From Streptomyces spiroverticillatus (lineage in GTDB: Bacteria > Actinomycetota > Actinomycetes > Streptomycetales > Streptomycetaceae): a DNA stretch of 34,072 nt. The stretch spans positions 5,278-39,349 of the forward strand of contig BMUX01000037.1 in assembly GCA_014650415.1 (NCBI GenBank). The letters are read 5' to 3'. Of this stretch, positions 1-7,160 are shown one piece after another. Below the pieces are notes generated by a model. The model was not told the DNA's origin. It saw nothing but the letters and a program-made list of their open reading frames with translations, and ran no database searches. A program made the position numbers and the translations under genes. Numbering within the stretch: position 1 is the first letter of the stretch; each line of letters opens with the position of its first letter.

Positions 1-960
1 TCCCTCCCCTCCGACCTTCCGCGCCTCCTCCCCCTGATCGCCCCCGACGCCGCAGGCGGCCCGACCGCCGAGACCTACACCACCCGGCTCCGTGCGGGCG
101 AGTACCGCCCGGGCCGGACCTGGATCGCCGAGGACGACGCCTCCGACGGCACTCTGCTGGCGCTCGCCGTCTGGTGGGGCGACCCGGACGCCGCCCCGGA
201 GGCGGACCTGCCGGAAGCCCTCGACGGCCTGTACGTCCACGAATCCGTCCGCTCCGCCGCCGACCGCACCGCTCTCGCCGCCGGACTCCTCACCGCCGCC
301 CACACAGCCTTCGCCGAAGCCGGAGCGAGCAACCCGCCCGAGTACCACCTCAGCCTTCCGGGTGACTGGCACGAACGGCCCGACACCGTCGAAGCCGTGG
401 CCTGGCGGCAGGAAGCGGCCCGCCGCGCCGGACTCCCGGTGTCGCTGGAGCGGCTGCGTTACGAGTGGACCCCGTACACCGCCCTCCCGGCGCCCGCCGG
501 ACGCCTGCGCTTCACGCCCGAACCCGACGACGAGGTCTTCGTCGACCTGTTCCGCCGGGTCCTGAAGGACACCCTCGACACCGACTCGCGCAAGGAGGCC
601 GAGAGCGTCGGCGCCGAGGCGCAGGCCCGCGGGGACGTGGACTTCTACCGTGACACCATGCCGGGGGACCGGTCCTGGTGGCGGGTGGCCCGCACGCCCG
701 ACGGCGAAGCGATCGGTTTCGGCCTTCCCTCGCGCAACCACGCCTCCCCCGTGGTGGGTTACCTGGGCGTGCTGCCCGAGCACCGGGGTCACGCATACGT
801 GGATGACATCCTGACCGAGATCACTCGCATCCTGGTCGCCGAAACCGATCCGGAAAAGGTCCGCGCGGACACCGACCTGACGAACACTCCGATGGCCGCC
901 GCCTTCGAACGAGTCGGCTACCGCAACGACGCCCGCCGCCTGGTGCTGAGCGCGCACTGA
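1..960 (+). CDS. GNAT-family N-acetyltransferase, 5' end outside the window
   Basis: The reading frame is open from the first base of the window to the TGA at 958-960, so the start lies upstream and 319 codons are visible. The C-terminal third looks like a GNAT acetyl-CoA-dependent acyltransferase. A beta strand followed by a turn of the form GVLPEHRGHAYVDDIL matches motif A, the pyrophosphate-binding region with its Q/RxxGxG/A-like turn. The stretch around TDLTNTPMAAAFERVGY matches motif B, the NxxMxxxxxxxGF/Y region. The N-terminal half is also compatible with a degenerate GNAT lobe, as in tandem-GNAT proteins of actinomycetes. The substrate cannot be read from the sequence. An ATG at 397 is internal to this frame and is unlikely to be the true start, because the coding pattern continues upstream of it. 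Confidence 0.75.
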   Translation, partial: SLPSDLPRLLPLIAPDAAGGPTAETYTTRLRAGEYRPGRTWIAEDDASDGTLLALAVWWGDPDAAPEADLPEALDGLYVHESVRSAADRTALAAGLLTAAHTAFAEAGASNPPEYHLSLPGDWHERPDTVEAVAWRQEAARRAGLPVSLERLRYEWTPYTALPAPAGRLRFTPEPDDEVFVDLFRRVLKDTLDTDSRKEAESVGAEAQARGDVDFYRDTMPGDRSWWRVARTPDGEAIGFGLPSRNHASPVVGYLGVLPEHRGHAYVDDILTEITRILVAETDPEKVRADTDLTNTPMAAAFERVGYRNDARRLVLSAH

Positions 961-1081
961 GGTCTCCGGGGCGGTCCTCAGCCGCCCGTTCCAGTGGCCG
1001 AGACTCCGCGTCTATCCGGTGAATATCCTCCCTCGATTCCATGGGCCGCCTGATGAACGCCCTGGAGAGGAGCGACCGGAA

Positions 1082-2125
1082 ATGGACACCGGAGAGCTGA
1101 CGGACGTACGGACCGGGGCGTGGGCCCCCGCGCGGGCGGCCATGACCGAGGCCGAGGCGCGGGCCGCGTTCCTGTCCCGGGCGGGCGGGCCCGCGGTCGA
1201 CGCGCACGCGGTGCGGCAGCGGGCGGCCGATCTGCTGCCACGCAGCACCGGCTGGACCGGCGCGGAAAAGGGTTCCGACCCGGGCAACGAGGCCGGGGCC
1301 GACGCGACCGGTGAGACCCCCGGCCTCGGGGCGGTCCTCGGCGTCCTGGCCACGTCGGCCGCCGAGGCCGCGATACGCCGGGTGCCCGCCGGTCCTTCCG
1401 GCGCCCCCGCCGCGCCCCCGGTGTGGGGCCTCGATCTGGCCACGGGCGCACTGCGCCGGGTGAGCGTACCGGCGTCCGGCCGTTCGGTACCCGTGGGCGT
1501 CGCGGCGGGACTCACCTGGGTGGGTGCCCTCGAAGCGGGTCTCGCGCAGCACTGCGAGGTACTCATCGCCCGCGCCCTCGGCACCCGCGCGACCCGTGTG
1601 CCACGGCTGCGGCTCACCCAGGAGATCCAGCAGACCCGACAGACCCAGGAGACCCACGGAGTACCAGGGGAGCCGGTCCTCGTGCCCGGGGAACTGCTAC
1701 GCGCCCTGCACGCCGCGGGCGACCCCGCCGCGCACGACCTCACCGACCTGCTCTCCCTGCCCGCCTGCGCCCTCACCCTCACCCCTCACGCGGAGTCGAG
1801 CAAGGACGTCCCCATGTCCGCGGACACCGTCCTCGCCACGGGCGCCACCCTGACCGAAGCGGCCCGTTCCGCCGTCGCGCGCGCCCTCACCCGCAACGGG
1901 TCCCGCGCGGACGGGAGTTCCGTTCCCGACGTCCTTGCGGCCGTCCGCCCGGAGCAGGAGGATCACACCTCCCGTCAACGCCCCAGTGCCCAGTGGACCC
2001 GTCCCCTGGACGCCCTGCGCTCCCTCGGACACGACCCGGTGGCGGTCCTGCTGGACCACGAGACACCGGTGACGGCGAACGGGGGTCACCCCTATCTCGT
2101 GCACATCGTCCTGCCGACGAGCTGA
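1082..2125 (+). CDS. Divergent YcaO-like protein, orphan
   Basis: This 347-residue protein starts at ATG 1082, chosen because a GGAGAGGAG ribosome-binding site lies at 1064-1072, nine bases upstream. An in-frame ATG at 1019 has no such site. Several stretches echo the YcaO fold. Around residues 118-160 'GLDLATGALRRVSVP' is followed by 'GVAAGLTWVGALEAGL' and an ExxxAR-like helix, resembling the YcaO 'GLAAG-T--EA---AL-E--ER' region. Near residue 250 'ATGATLTEAARSAVARAL' resembles the second ATP-site helix. The C-terminus 'PVAVLLDHETP...YLVHIVLPTS' resembles the strand that precedes 'V-VPGL' in YcaO proteins. The usual acidic ATP/Mg residues are not clearly kept, and the protein stops where YcaO enzymes continue into their proline-rich tail. 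No precursor peptide or partner cyclodehydratase is nearby. It may be an inactive or repurposed homologue; the family call is moderate at best. Confidence 0.45.
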   Translation: MDTGELTDVRTGAWAPARAAMTEAEARAAFLSRAGGPAVDAHAVRQRAADLLPRSTGWTGAEKGSDPGNEAGADATGETPGLGAVLGVLATSAAEAAIRRVPAGPSGAPAAPPVWGLDLATGALRRVSVPASGRSVPVGVAAGLTWVGALEAGLAQHCEVLIARALGTRATRVPRLRLTQEIQQTRQTQETHGVPGEPVLVPGELLRALHAAGDPAAHDLTDLLSLPACALTLTPHAESSKDVPMSADTVLATGATLTEAARSAVARALTRNGSRADGSSVPDVLAAVRPEQEDHTSRQRPSAQWTRPLDALRSLGHDPVAVLLDHETPVTANGGHPYLVHIVLPTS

Positions 2126-2181
2126 TCGCCGAGAGGATTCTCATCGCTTTCTGCTGACTCCGGCCCGAGTTGCCTCGAAAT

Positions 2182-2475
2182 CTATTGACAAGGCCGAAAG
2201 GTCCGATAGACCATCCGGTCCTGCTGCTCCGTGATGCGGACGATGTCCTCCCACGAAGAGCCCTGCGCGCGCTCGGCCGCTATCGCCGCGCGCACGAATT
2301 TCTCGGCCGACGCCCTTGTTTCGAGGGCATGGTGCAGCAGGCCCTGGGAGCTCGCAGCACAATCCCTGCCGGCTTCCGCGAGAGCACGCACCGCATCGCT
2401 GAGGAACGACGCTTCTTCCCCGAGCACAGAGCGGCCTTGGGCGCAGGTCGAAGGTGTTGTCGAGGTGTCGTCCAT
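2182..2475 (-). CDS. Small hypothetical protein with degenerate HTH-like C-terminus
   Basis: This is a 97-codon frame on the minus strand. Its N-terminal half is helical (LSDAVRALAEAGRDC, then a HHALETRASAEKFVRAA helix). It ends in 'AAERAQGSSWEDIVRITEQQ', which has the shape of the 'A-ARA-G-SWAEIA-ALG-S' helix-turn-helix common in small actinobacterial regulators and sigma-like proteins. The frame ends shortly after the HTH at RTFRPCQ, whereas relatives of this type usually run longer, so it may be a truncated copy. No convincing ribosome-binding site precedes the ATG at 2475. It sits next to other gene fragments, so decay is plausible. No function is assigned. Confidence 0.45.
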   Translation of the reverse strand: MDDTSTTPSTCAQGRSVLGEEASFLSDAVRALAEAGRDCAASSQGLLHHALETRASAEKFVRAAIAAERAQGSSWEDIVRITEQQDRMVYRTFRPCQ

Positions 2476-2805
2476 GGGGGCAGATTACTCAGCCCACGCC
2501 GCGGCGAAACACCCGCTTCCTGGCGACGAGTTCCGAATACACCAGATTGCTGAGATCCTTTCGGTTCCTCTCTGCGTGGCACACACCGGGGGCTTGGTCC
2601 GCCCGATCGCGGTCCCTTTCCCGTGAGTTCGACGTGCCGGCCCCAACAGGAGCAACTGCGTCCAGGATCAGCGCAGGAGCGTCGAGTTGTACACGCTCGT
2701 CCCGCCTGAGTTCTCTCGCCGATGTGCCGGGGTCCGTGGGTTTGAAGGCACGACTCTTCTCGGCATCCGGCATACCTCTTCCGCAAATCACGGGCCAGTG
2801 CGTGA
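2476..2805. other. Gene-poor stretch, no supported gene
   Basis: Open frames occur on both strands, but none has a recognisable domain, convincing codon bias or ribosome-binding site. The stretch lies between a short HTH-like frame and a MarR tail, so it is probably eroded coding DNA. Confidence 0.4.
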
Positions 2806-2982
2806 GGCGGAGCGCGGCATCTGCACCACATCCGGGAGCAGCGCGAGAGCATGGTCCACGAAGCCATTACCCACATGCCCGCCGACGGACGCCGCGCCCT
2901 GGCCCGGGGACTTGCCGCCCAGCTCACCGCCAGCAGTGATGGCGATCAGCCGGGCAAATCCGCTGCCCCGTCCGCTGTCTGA
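2806..2982 (+). pseudogene. C-terminal remnant of a MarR-family regulator
   Basis: Reading from the codon after the TGA at 2803-2805 to the TGA at 2980-2982 gives 'LHHIREQRESMVHEAITHMP', then 'ADGRRALARGLAAQLTA' and a short polar tail. This is the typical dimerisation helix pair at the end of MarR regulators (the helix after the wing, then an 'R--L---L--L' helix). The winged-helix domain is not found upstream in the same frame. A neighbouring frame reads REAER just before it, resembling the 'LT-EGER' end of a MarR wing, so a frameshift near 2805-2820 is likely. No start codon or ribosome-binding site belongs to this piece, and it is taken as a dead fragment. The MarR assignment rests on a short segment. 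Confidence 0.4.
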
Positions 2983-3044
2983 TCTGCCAGCCCGGGCACT
3001 GGTTCTGCCCTGGCGTTGACCTCACCCGGCACCAGCACAGCAGC

Positions 3045-3079
3045 GCCCCCGCACCCACAACAGATAGGGGTACGGGGGC
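3045..3079. terminator. GC-rich hairpin after the MarR remnant
   Basis: The arms 3045-3056 (GCCCCCGCACCC) and 3068-3079 (GGGTACGGGGGC) pair over 12 positions with one mismatch, around an 11-base loop. The hairpin lies 62 bases after the MarR-remnant stop codon and just before the pcaD-like start, where a transcription terminator would be expected. Confidence 0.5.
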
Positions 3080-3107
3080 TGTCAGTGAGAGATGGCAGCT
3101 TGGACGG

Positions 3108-3212
3108 GTGACTCAGACGACGGCAGAAACCCTGCAATACCGCTTTGACGGGCCAGAACACGCTCCGGTCCTCGTCCTGGGCCCTTCCCTCGGCACGACG
3201 TGGCATAAGTAG
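3108..3212 (+). pseudogene. N-terminal fragment of a 3-oxoadipate enol-lactonase (PcaD-like)
   Basis: From GTG 3108 the frame reads about 34 codons to TAG 3210. It includes 'LQYRFDGPEHAPVLVLGPSL' followed by GTTWH. This is the characteristic opening of actinobacterial beta-ketoadipate enol-lactonases (PcaD or the PcaL/PcaDC fusion), where the alpha/beta-hydrolase oxyanion loop 'GPSLGTTWHMWD' follows directly. Here the similarity stops after the histidine and the frame ends two codons later, so the remaining ~220 residues, including the catalytic Ser, Asp and His, are missing. No other protocatechuate-branch gene (pcaGH, pcaB, pcaC) is visible. The fragment appears to mark a breakpoint near 3206 where a catabolic operon was lost or interrupted. 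Confidence 0.6.
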
Positions 3213-3626
3213 GCCAAGGCGCCCAGGGGCGTCCCTCCAGTCCGGTGCGGTCATGTATGTCCGGGTTTTGGGCTGTGAGGCGGACGGCGTCCGTGGGGTT
3301 CGTGATTTCCGGGTGACATCTGGGGGGGCGCGACGAAGCACCGCAGGCTTCTTCCTGCGGTGCTTCGTCGCGCGGTTGGACACAGTGGATTGGCGCTCGT
3401 GATGGGTGCTCCGTCGCCTTCTGGGGCCCGTTGGTTGCCTGGCCGCAGTCAGATTTCCGACGCCCCGTGTGGTGGTGAGTGGTGAACCGCTCCGGCTTCG
3501 GCGTCCGGAGACTCGAACTTTCGGACGAGGCGCGCGGGCCGCTCTCTCGGTGTTCCGGTGGATACGCGGCGCCCGTCCTGAAGGTGACCATCGAGGTCCA
3601 AGACCGCACCTTCCCGGGGAATTCCT
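3213..3626. other. Intergenic region upstream of the ABC transporter
   Basis: No supported gene is seen in this 414-base stretch. It contains the 20-base-pair hairpin at 3328-3373 and should hold the promoter of the transporter operon. No clear sigma-70-type boxes were recognised. Confidence 0.4.
3328..3373. terminator. Perfect 20-bp hairpin with 6-base loop
   Basis: The arm 3328-3347 (GCGCGACGAAGCACCGCAGG) is the exact reverse complement of 3354-3373, with CTTCTT as the loop. No T-run follows on either strand, as is common for actinomycete terminators. It is called a probable (possibly bidirectional) terminator. A recognition structure for a mobile element is an alternative. Confidence 0.5.
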
Positions 3627-4421
3627 TTGATCCACCATCCGTCCGCTCCTGTTGCCGCCTCCGGGCCGGCGTCGCCGTCGTCCACGCCCGTCGCACGTGC
3701 GGTCGGCCTGTCGAAGGTCTACGGTTCGGGTGCGACCCGAGTGGTCGCCCTGGACGACGTTTCGATCCAGTTCGGCCGGGGCGAGTTCACCGCGATCATG
3801 GGTCCGTCGGGCTCGGGCAAATCGACCCTGATGCATTGCACGGCGGGTCTGGACTCGATCAGCTCCGGTTCGGCCTGGATCGGCGAGACCGATCTCGGCA
3901 CGCTGAAGGACAAGCAGCTCACCCGGCTGCGCCGGGACAGGATCGGCTTCATCTTCCAGGCGTTCAACCTGCTGCCGACCCTGACGGCGCTGGAGAACAT
4001 CACCCTCCCGATGGACATCGCGGGCCGCAGGCCGGACCCGGAGCGGCTCGGCCGGCTCATCGAGATGGTCGGACTCTCCGGTCGTCTCCAGCACCGCCCG
4101 TCCGAGCTCTCCGGCGGCCAGCAGCAGCGCGTTGCCGTCGCACGGGCCCTGGCCTCCCAGCCCGAGATCGTCTTCGGTGACGAGCCGACCGGAAACCTCG
4201 ACTCGCGTTCCGGCGCTGAGGTGCTCGGCCACTTGCGCGGCTCCGTGCGCGAGTGGGGGCAGACCGTCGTCATGGTCACCCACGATCCGGTCGCCGCCTC
4301 CTACGCGGACCGCGTGGTCTTCCTCGCCGACGGTCGCATCGTCGACGAGATGCTCCGGCCCACCGCCGACGGCGTCCTGGACCGGATGAAGGACTTCGAC
4401 GCCAAGGGCCGTACCAGCTAG
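3627..4421 (+). CDS. ABC transporter ATP-binding protein, MacB/LolD-type
   Basis: This 264-residue protein is the cytoplasmic ATPase that would drive the permease encoded 49 bases downstream. It has Walker A GPSGSGKS (about residues 59-66), a Q-loop FQAFNLLPTLTALEN (about 110-124), the signature LSGGQQQRVAVARAL (about 161-175), Walker B EIVFGDEPTGNLDS (about 179-192) and the H-loop VTHD (about 217-220). The GNLDS form after Walker B and the 'FNLLP' Q-loop are typical of the MacB/LolD/FtsE subgroup, which pairs with FtsX-like permeases. The start is the TTG at 3627, preceded by GGGGA at 3616-3620; no better in-frame start exists before the conserved 'LSKVYG' strand. Actinomycete pairs of this type export peptides, lipids or antibiotics, but the substrate here is unknown. 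Confidence 0.9.
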   Translation: MIHHPSAPVAASGPASPSSTPVARAVGLSKVYGSGATRVVALDDVSIQFGRGEFTAIMGPSGSGKSTLMHCTAGLDSISSGSAWIGETDLGTLKDKQLTRLRRDRIGFIFQAFNLLPTLTALENITLPMDIAGRRPDPERLGRLIEMVGLSGRLQHRPSELSGGQQQRVAVARALASQPEIVFGDEPTGNLDSRSGAEVLGHLRGSVREWGQTVVMVTHDPVAASYADRVVFLADGRIVDEMLRPTADGVLDRMKDFDAKGRTS

Positions 4422-4470
4422 CAGCCCCGGACCCCGCATCTCACTCCTTCACCATCAGGACTGCCATTCC

Positions 4471-7014
4471 ATGTTCCGTACCGCCCTGCGCAATGTGCTC
4501 GCGCACAGAGCCAGACTTCTGATGACCATGCTCGCGGTCGCGCTCGGCGCGGCCTTCGTCTGCGGCACCCTCGTCTTCACCGCCACTGTCTCCGCCCAGC
4601 TCACCCGAGCCTCACAACAGGATTTCGCCCACGTCGACGTGGCGGTTCGGCCGGGTGCCGATGCTGCGCTCGCCGCATCCGTACCCACACTTTCCACCGC
4701 CTCCCTGGAAGCCTTGCGGCGCTTGCCCGAGGTGGCCCGGGTCACCGGCGTCGTCTCGGGGTTCACCGCCGTCGCGGGCAAGGACGGCCGCCCGGCCGAA
4801 CGCGGCGGACCCACCCTCGGGACCAACCACGACGTCCAGGCCGGCAGCGGCGCATCGGACCCGCGCCACACGTTCACCGCAGGCCGCCCCCCGAGCGGAC
4901 GCGGGGAGATCGCCCTCGACGAGGGGACCGCAACGCGTACCGGCTACCGCGTCGGTGACACCGCTCGCATCTCCGTCGACGGCCCCGGTCTGCGCGTACG
5001 GATCACCGGCCTCTTCACCACCGACGACGGCCCCGTCAACGCCGGCGGCACGCTCGTGCTGTACGACACCGCCACTGCTCAGCGCCACTTCACCGCACCC
5101 GGCCGCTTCACCGAGCTGGACGTCGAGGCGGCGCCCGGAGTGTCCCAGGAGGACCTGGAGACAAAGGTCCGCAAGGTGCTCCCCCGCGATGCCCAAACCC
5201 TCACCGGGAGCCTGCTCGCCCACGACCAGAGGGTGCACATCGAGGCTGCCACTGCCAGCCTGCGCACCACCTTGCTCGCCTTCGCGGCCGTAGCGCTGTT
5301 CGTGTCCTGCTTCCTCATCGCCAACACGTTCACGATGCTCGTCGCCCAGCGTTCGAGGGAGATCGCCCTGCTGCGCGCCCTCGGAGCGCAGCGCCGCCAG
5401 GTCACCCGCCAAGTGCTCACCGAGGCGGGGCTGGTGGGGCTCGTCGCCTCTCTGGCGGGCCTGGCCCTCGGCGTCGGGATCGCCGCCGCTCTGGGACCGT
5501 TCGTCGCATCGGCGGGAAGCCTGCCCCTGGGGGCGAACGGCCCGCTGGACGTGCCGTGGTACGCGCTGTCCGTGCCCGTGGTCACTGGGGTCACGACGAC
5601 GGTCCTCGCGTCCTGGCTCCCGTCCCGGCGCGCAGCCACAGTGCCTCCCGTCGCCGTCATGACTCAGGTGTTCGCCCCCGTGGGCACCCGTCAGAAGGCC
5701 CTGCGCACGGCGGTCGGCGCGCTCGTGGCCGCCCTCGGAGTCGCCGCGGTCCTCGGTTCGTTGGGCCTCACCCGTACGGAAGACGGCATCCTCCTCATGA
5801 CGCTGGGCGCCATGGCGGTCACCGCCGGTTGCGTCGTGCTGCTGCCCGTTCTGGTCCGTCCCGCCGTCGCCCTGGCTCGGCCTTTGTGGTCCACCGCCCG
5901 TTCGGTCCGGGAACTGGCGGCCCGCAACTGCCTGCGTAGTCCGCGCCGTACGGCGGCCACGGCTTCCGCGCTGGTCATCGGACTCGGCCTGGTCACCTCC
6001 CTCACCATGGTTGGTGCGGGCGGTCAGAAGGCCGCCGACGCGCAGGCCGCCGCGGTGCTGAAGGCGGACTACGTGGTCTCCATGGCAGACCTCAGCGTGC
6101 TGGGCCCCGACGTCGAACCGCTCCTGCGCACGGCTCCCGGGGTGACTCGGATCGGCGCGCTGCACGATGCGCAGGCAGAGATCGGCGGGGCCCACCGGTT
6201 CCTCACCTCGGCCGCCGCGAGCACCGTCCGCGATCAACTGCGGCTGCGCTTCACCAGCGGTTCACTCGACGCCTTCGGCGGTACGCGCATCCTGGTCTCC
6301 GGCCACGAGGCGAAGGCCGGCGGGTGGAGCGCGGGCACCCGGCTGCCCGTCCGCCTCGCCGACGGCACCCGGACGGAGTTCACCGTGGCAGGGGTGTACG
6401 AATCCAACAGCCTGGTCGGAGACTTCATCGCGGAACCGGCCTCGCTGGGAGCCGCTCCCGCCGGTCCGTCGCTCGACAAGGTCCTGGTGACGACGGCCGA
6501 TGGCTCCGGCGCCCGTACCGCCCGCGCACTTGCCCACGCCCTCGGCGACAGTCCGGCCGTACGGATCGAGAGCGGAGCCGACCTGTCCGAGGCAGCCGCC
6601 CGCGGCGTCACCCGGATGCTCGGCCTGCTCTACGGCCTGCTGGCGATGTCCGTGACGGTGGCGCTGCTGGGCATCGTCAACACCCTCGCCCTGTCCGTCA
6701 CGGAACGGCAGCGGGAGATCGGGCTGTTGCGCGCCCTTGGCCTGGACCGCGGGGGAGTACGCCGCATGGTGCGCCTGGAGTCGCTGTTCCTGGCGGTGTT
6801 CGGGGGCCTGGTGGGCATCGCGCTCGGCGTCTTCCTGGGCTGGGCCGGAGGCGAGCTGATCTCCGCCGACCTGCCGGGCTACACTCACGAACTGCCCGTC
6901 GGCAGGCTGCTGTTCTTCCTCGCCCTCGCCGCGCTCGCCGGAGTGGTGGCTTCGCTGTGGCCCGCCAGGCGTGCCGCCCGCACCGACATCCTGACCGCGG
7001 TCGGTGCCGAGTGA
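4471..7014 (+). CDS. ABC transporter permease with two FtsX domains
   Basis: This 847-residue membrane protein is the partner of the upstream ATPase. A transmembrane helix at about 15-40 leads into a ~220-residue extracytoplasmic MacB-like periplasmic core. The first FtsX domain (about 265-390) has the coupling-helix motif 'SREIALLRALGAQRRQV' followed by helices. A middle pair of helices and a second extracytoplasmic region follow. The second FtsX domain (about 719-847) has 'REIGLLRALGLDRGGVRRMV' and ends 'PARRAARTDIL', the standard C-terminus of this family. The duplicated FtsX architecture is typical of Gram-positive ABC permeases of this size (~800-850 residues). The ATG at 4471 is the only sensible start before the first hydrophobic helix. 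The two genes probably form an operon. Confidence 0.9.
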   Translation: MFRTALRNVLAHRARLLMTMLAVALGAAFVCGTLVFTATVSAQLTRASQQDFAHVDVAVRPGADAALAASVPTLSTASLEALRRLPEVARVTGVVSGFTAVAGKDGRPAERGGPTLGTNHDVQAGSGASDPRHTFTAGRPPSGRGEIALDEGTATRTGYRVGDTARISVDGPGLRVRITGLFTTDDGPVNAGGTLVLYDTATAQRHFTAPGRFTELDVEAAPGVSQEDLETKVRKVLPRDAQTLTGSLLAHDQRVHIEAATASLRTTLLAFAAVALFVSCFLIANTFTMLVAQRSREIALLRALGAQRRQVTRQVLTEAGLVGLVASLAGLALGVGIAAALGPFVASAGSLPLGANGPLDVPWYALSVPVVTGVTTTVLASWLPSRRAATVPPVAVMTQVFAPVGTRQKALRTAVGALVAALGVAAVLGSLGLTRTEDGILLMTLGAMAVTAGCVVLLPVLVRPAVALARPLWSTARSVRELAARNCLRSPRRTAATASALVIGLGLVTSLTMVGAGGQKAADAQAAAVLKADYVVSMADLSVLGPDVEPLLRTAPGVTRIGALHDAQAEIGGAHRFLTSAAASTVRDQLRLRFTSGSLDAFGGTRILVSGHEAKAGGWSAGTRLPVRLADGTRTEFTVAGVYESNSLVGDFIAEPASLGAAPAGPSLDKVLVTTADGSGARTARALAHALGDSPAVRIESGADLSEAAARGVTRMLGLLYGLLAMSVTVALLGIVNTLALSVTERQREIGLLRALGLDRGGVRRMVRLESLFLAVFGGLVGIALGVFLGWAGGELISADLPGYTHELPVGRLLFFLALAALAGVVASLWPARRAARTDILTAVGAE

Positions 7015-7160
7015 ACGGGCGCAGCGCAGCGGAGGGACGCCACCGCGAGCAGGCCGGGAAGCGATCCGCGCAGAACTCCCGGGCGAGTGTGTTTTCCCTG
7101 GTCAGTAAGGTTCCACTCACTCCGAAAGAGAGGCAGAGGGGGTATCTCTCAGGCGGCTGG

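Noticed and set aside
2946..4439. A long minus-strand open frame covering the ABC ATPase and its upstream region
   Set aside because: It is antisense to Walker A, signature and Walker B motifs on the plus strand and shows no domain.
4612..6237. A long minus-strand open frame opposite the FtsX permease
   Set aside because: The translation is low-complexity and charged with no membrane or enzyme motifs, while the plus-strand product is a clear permease.
6324..7160. N-terminal extension of the BTAD regulator back to 6324
   Set aside because: That part overlaps the FtsX permease gene in another frame and has the Arg/Pro-rich make-up of a shadow. Regulator similarity starts only after 7161.
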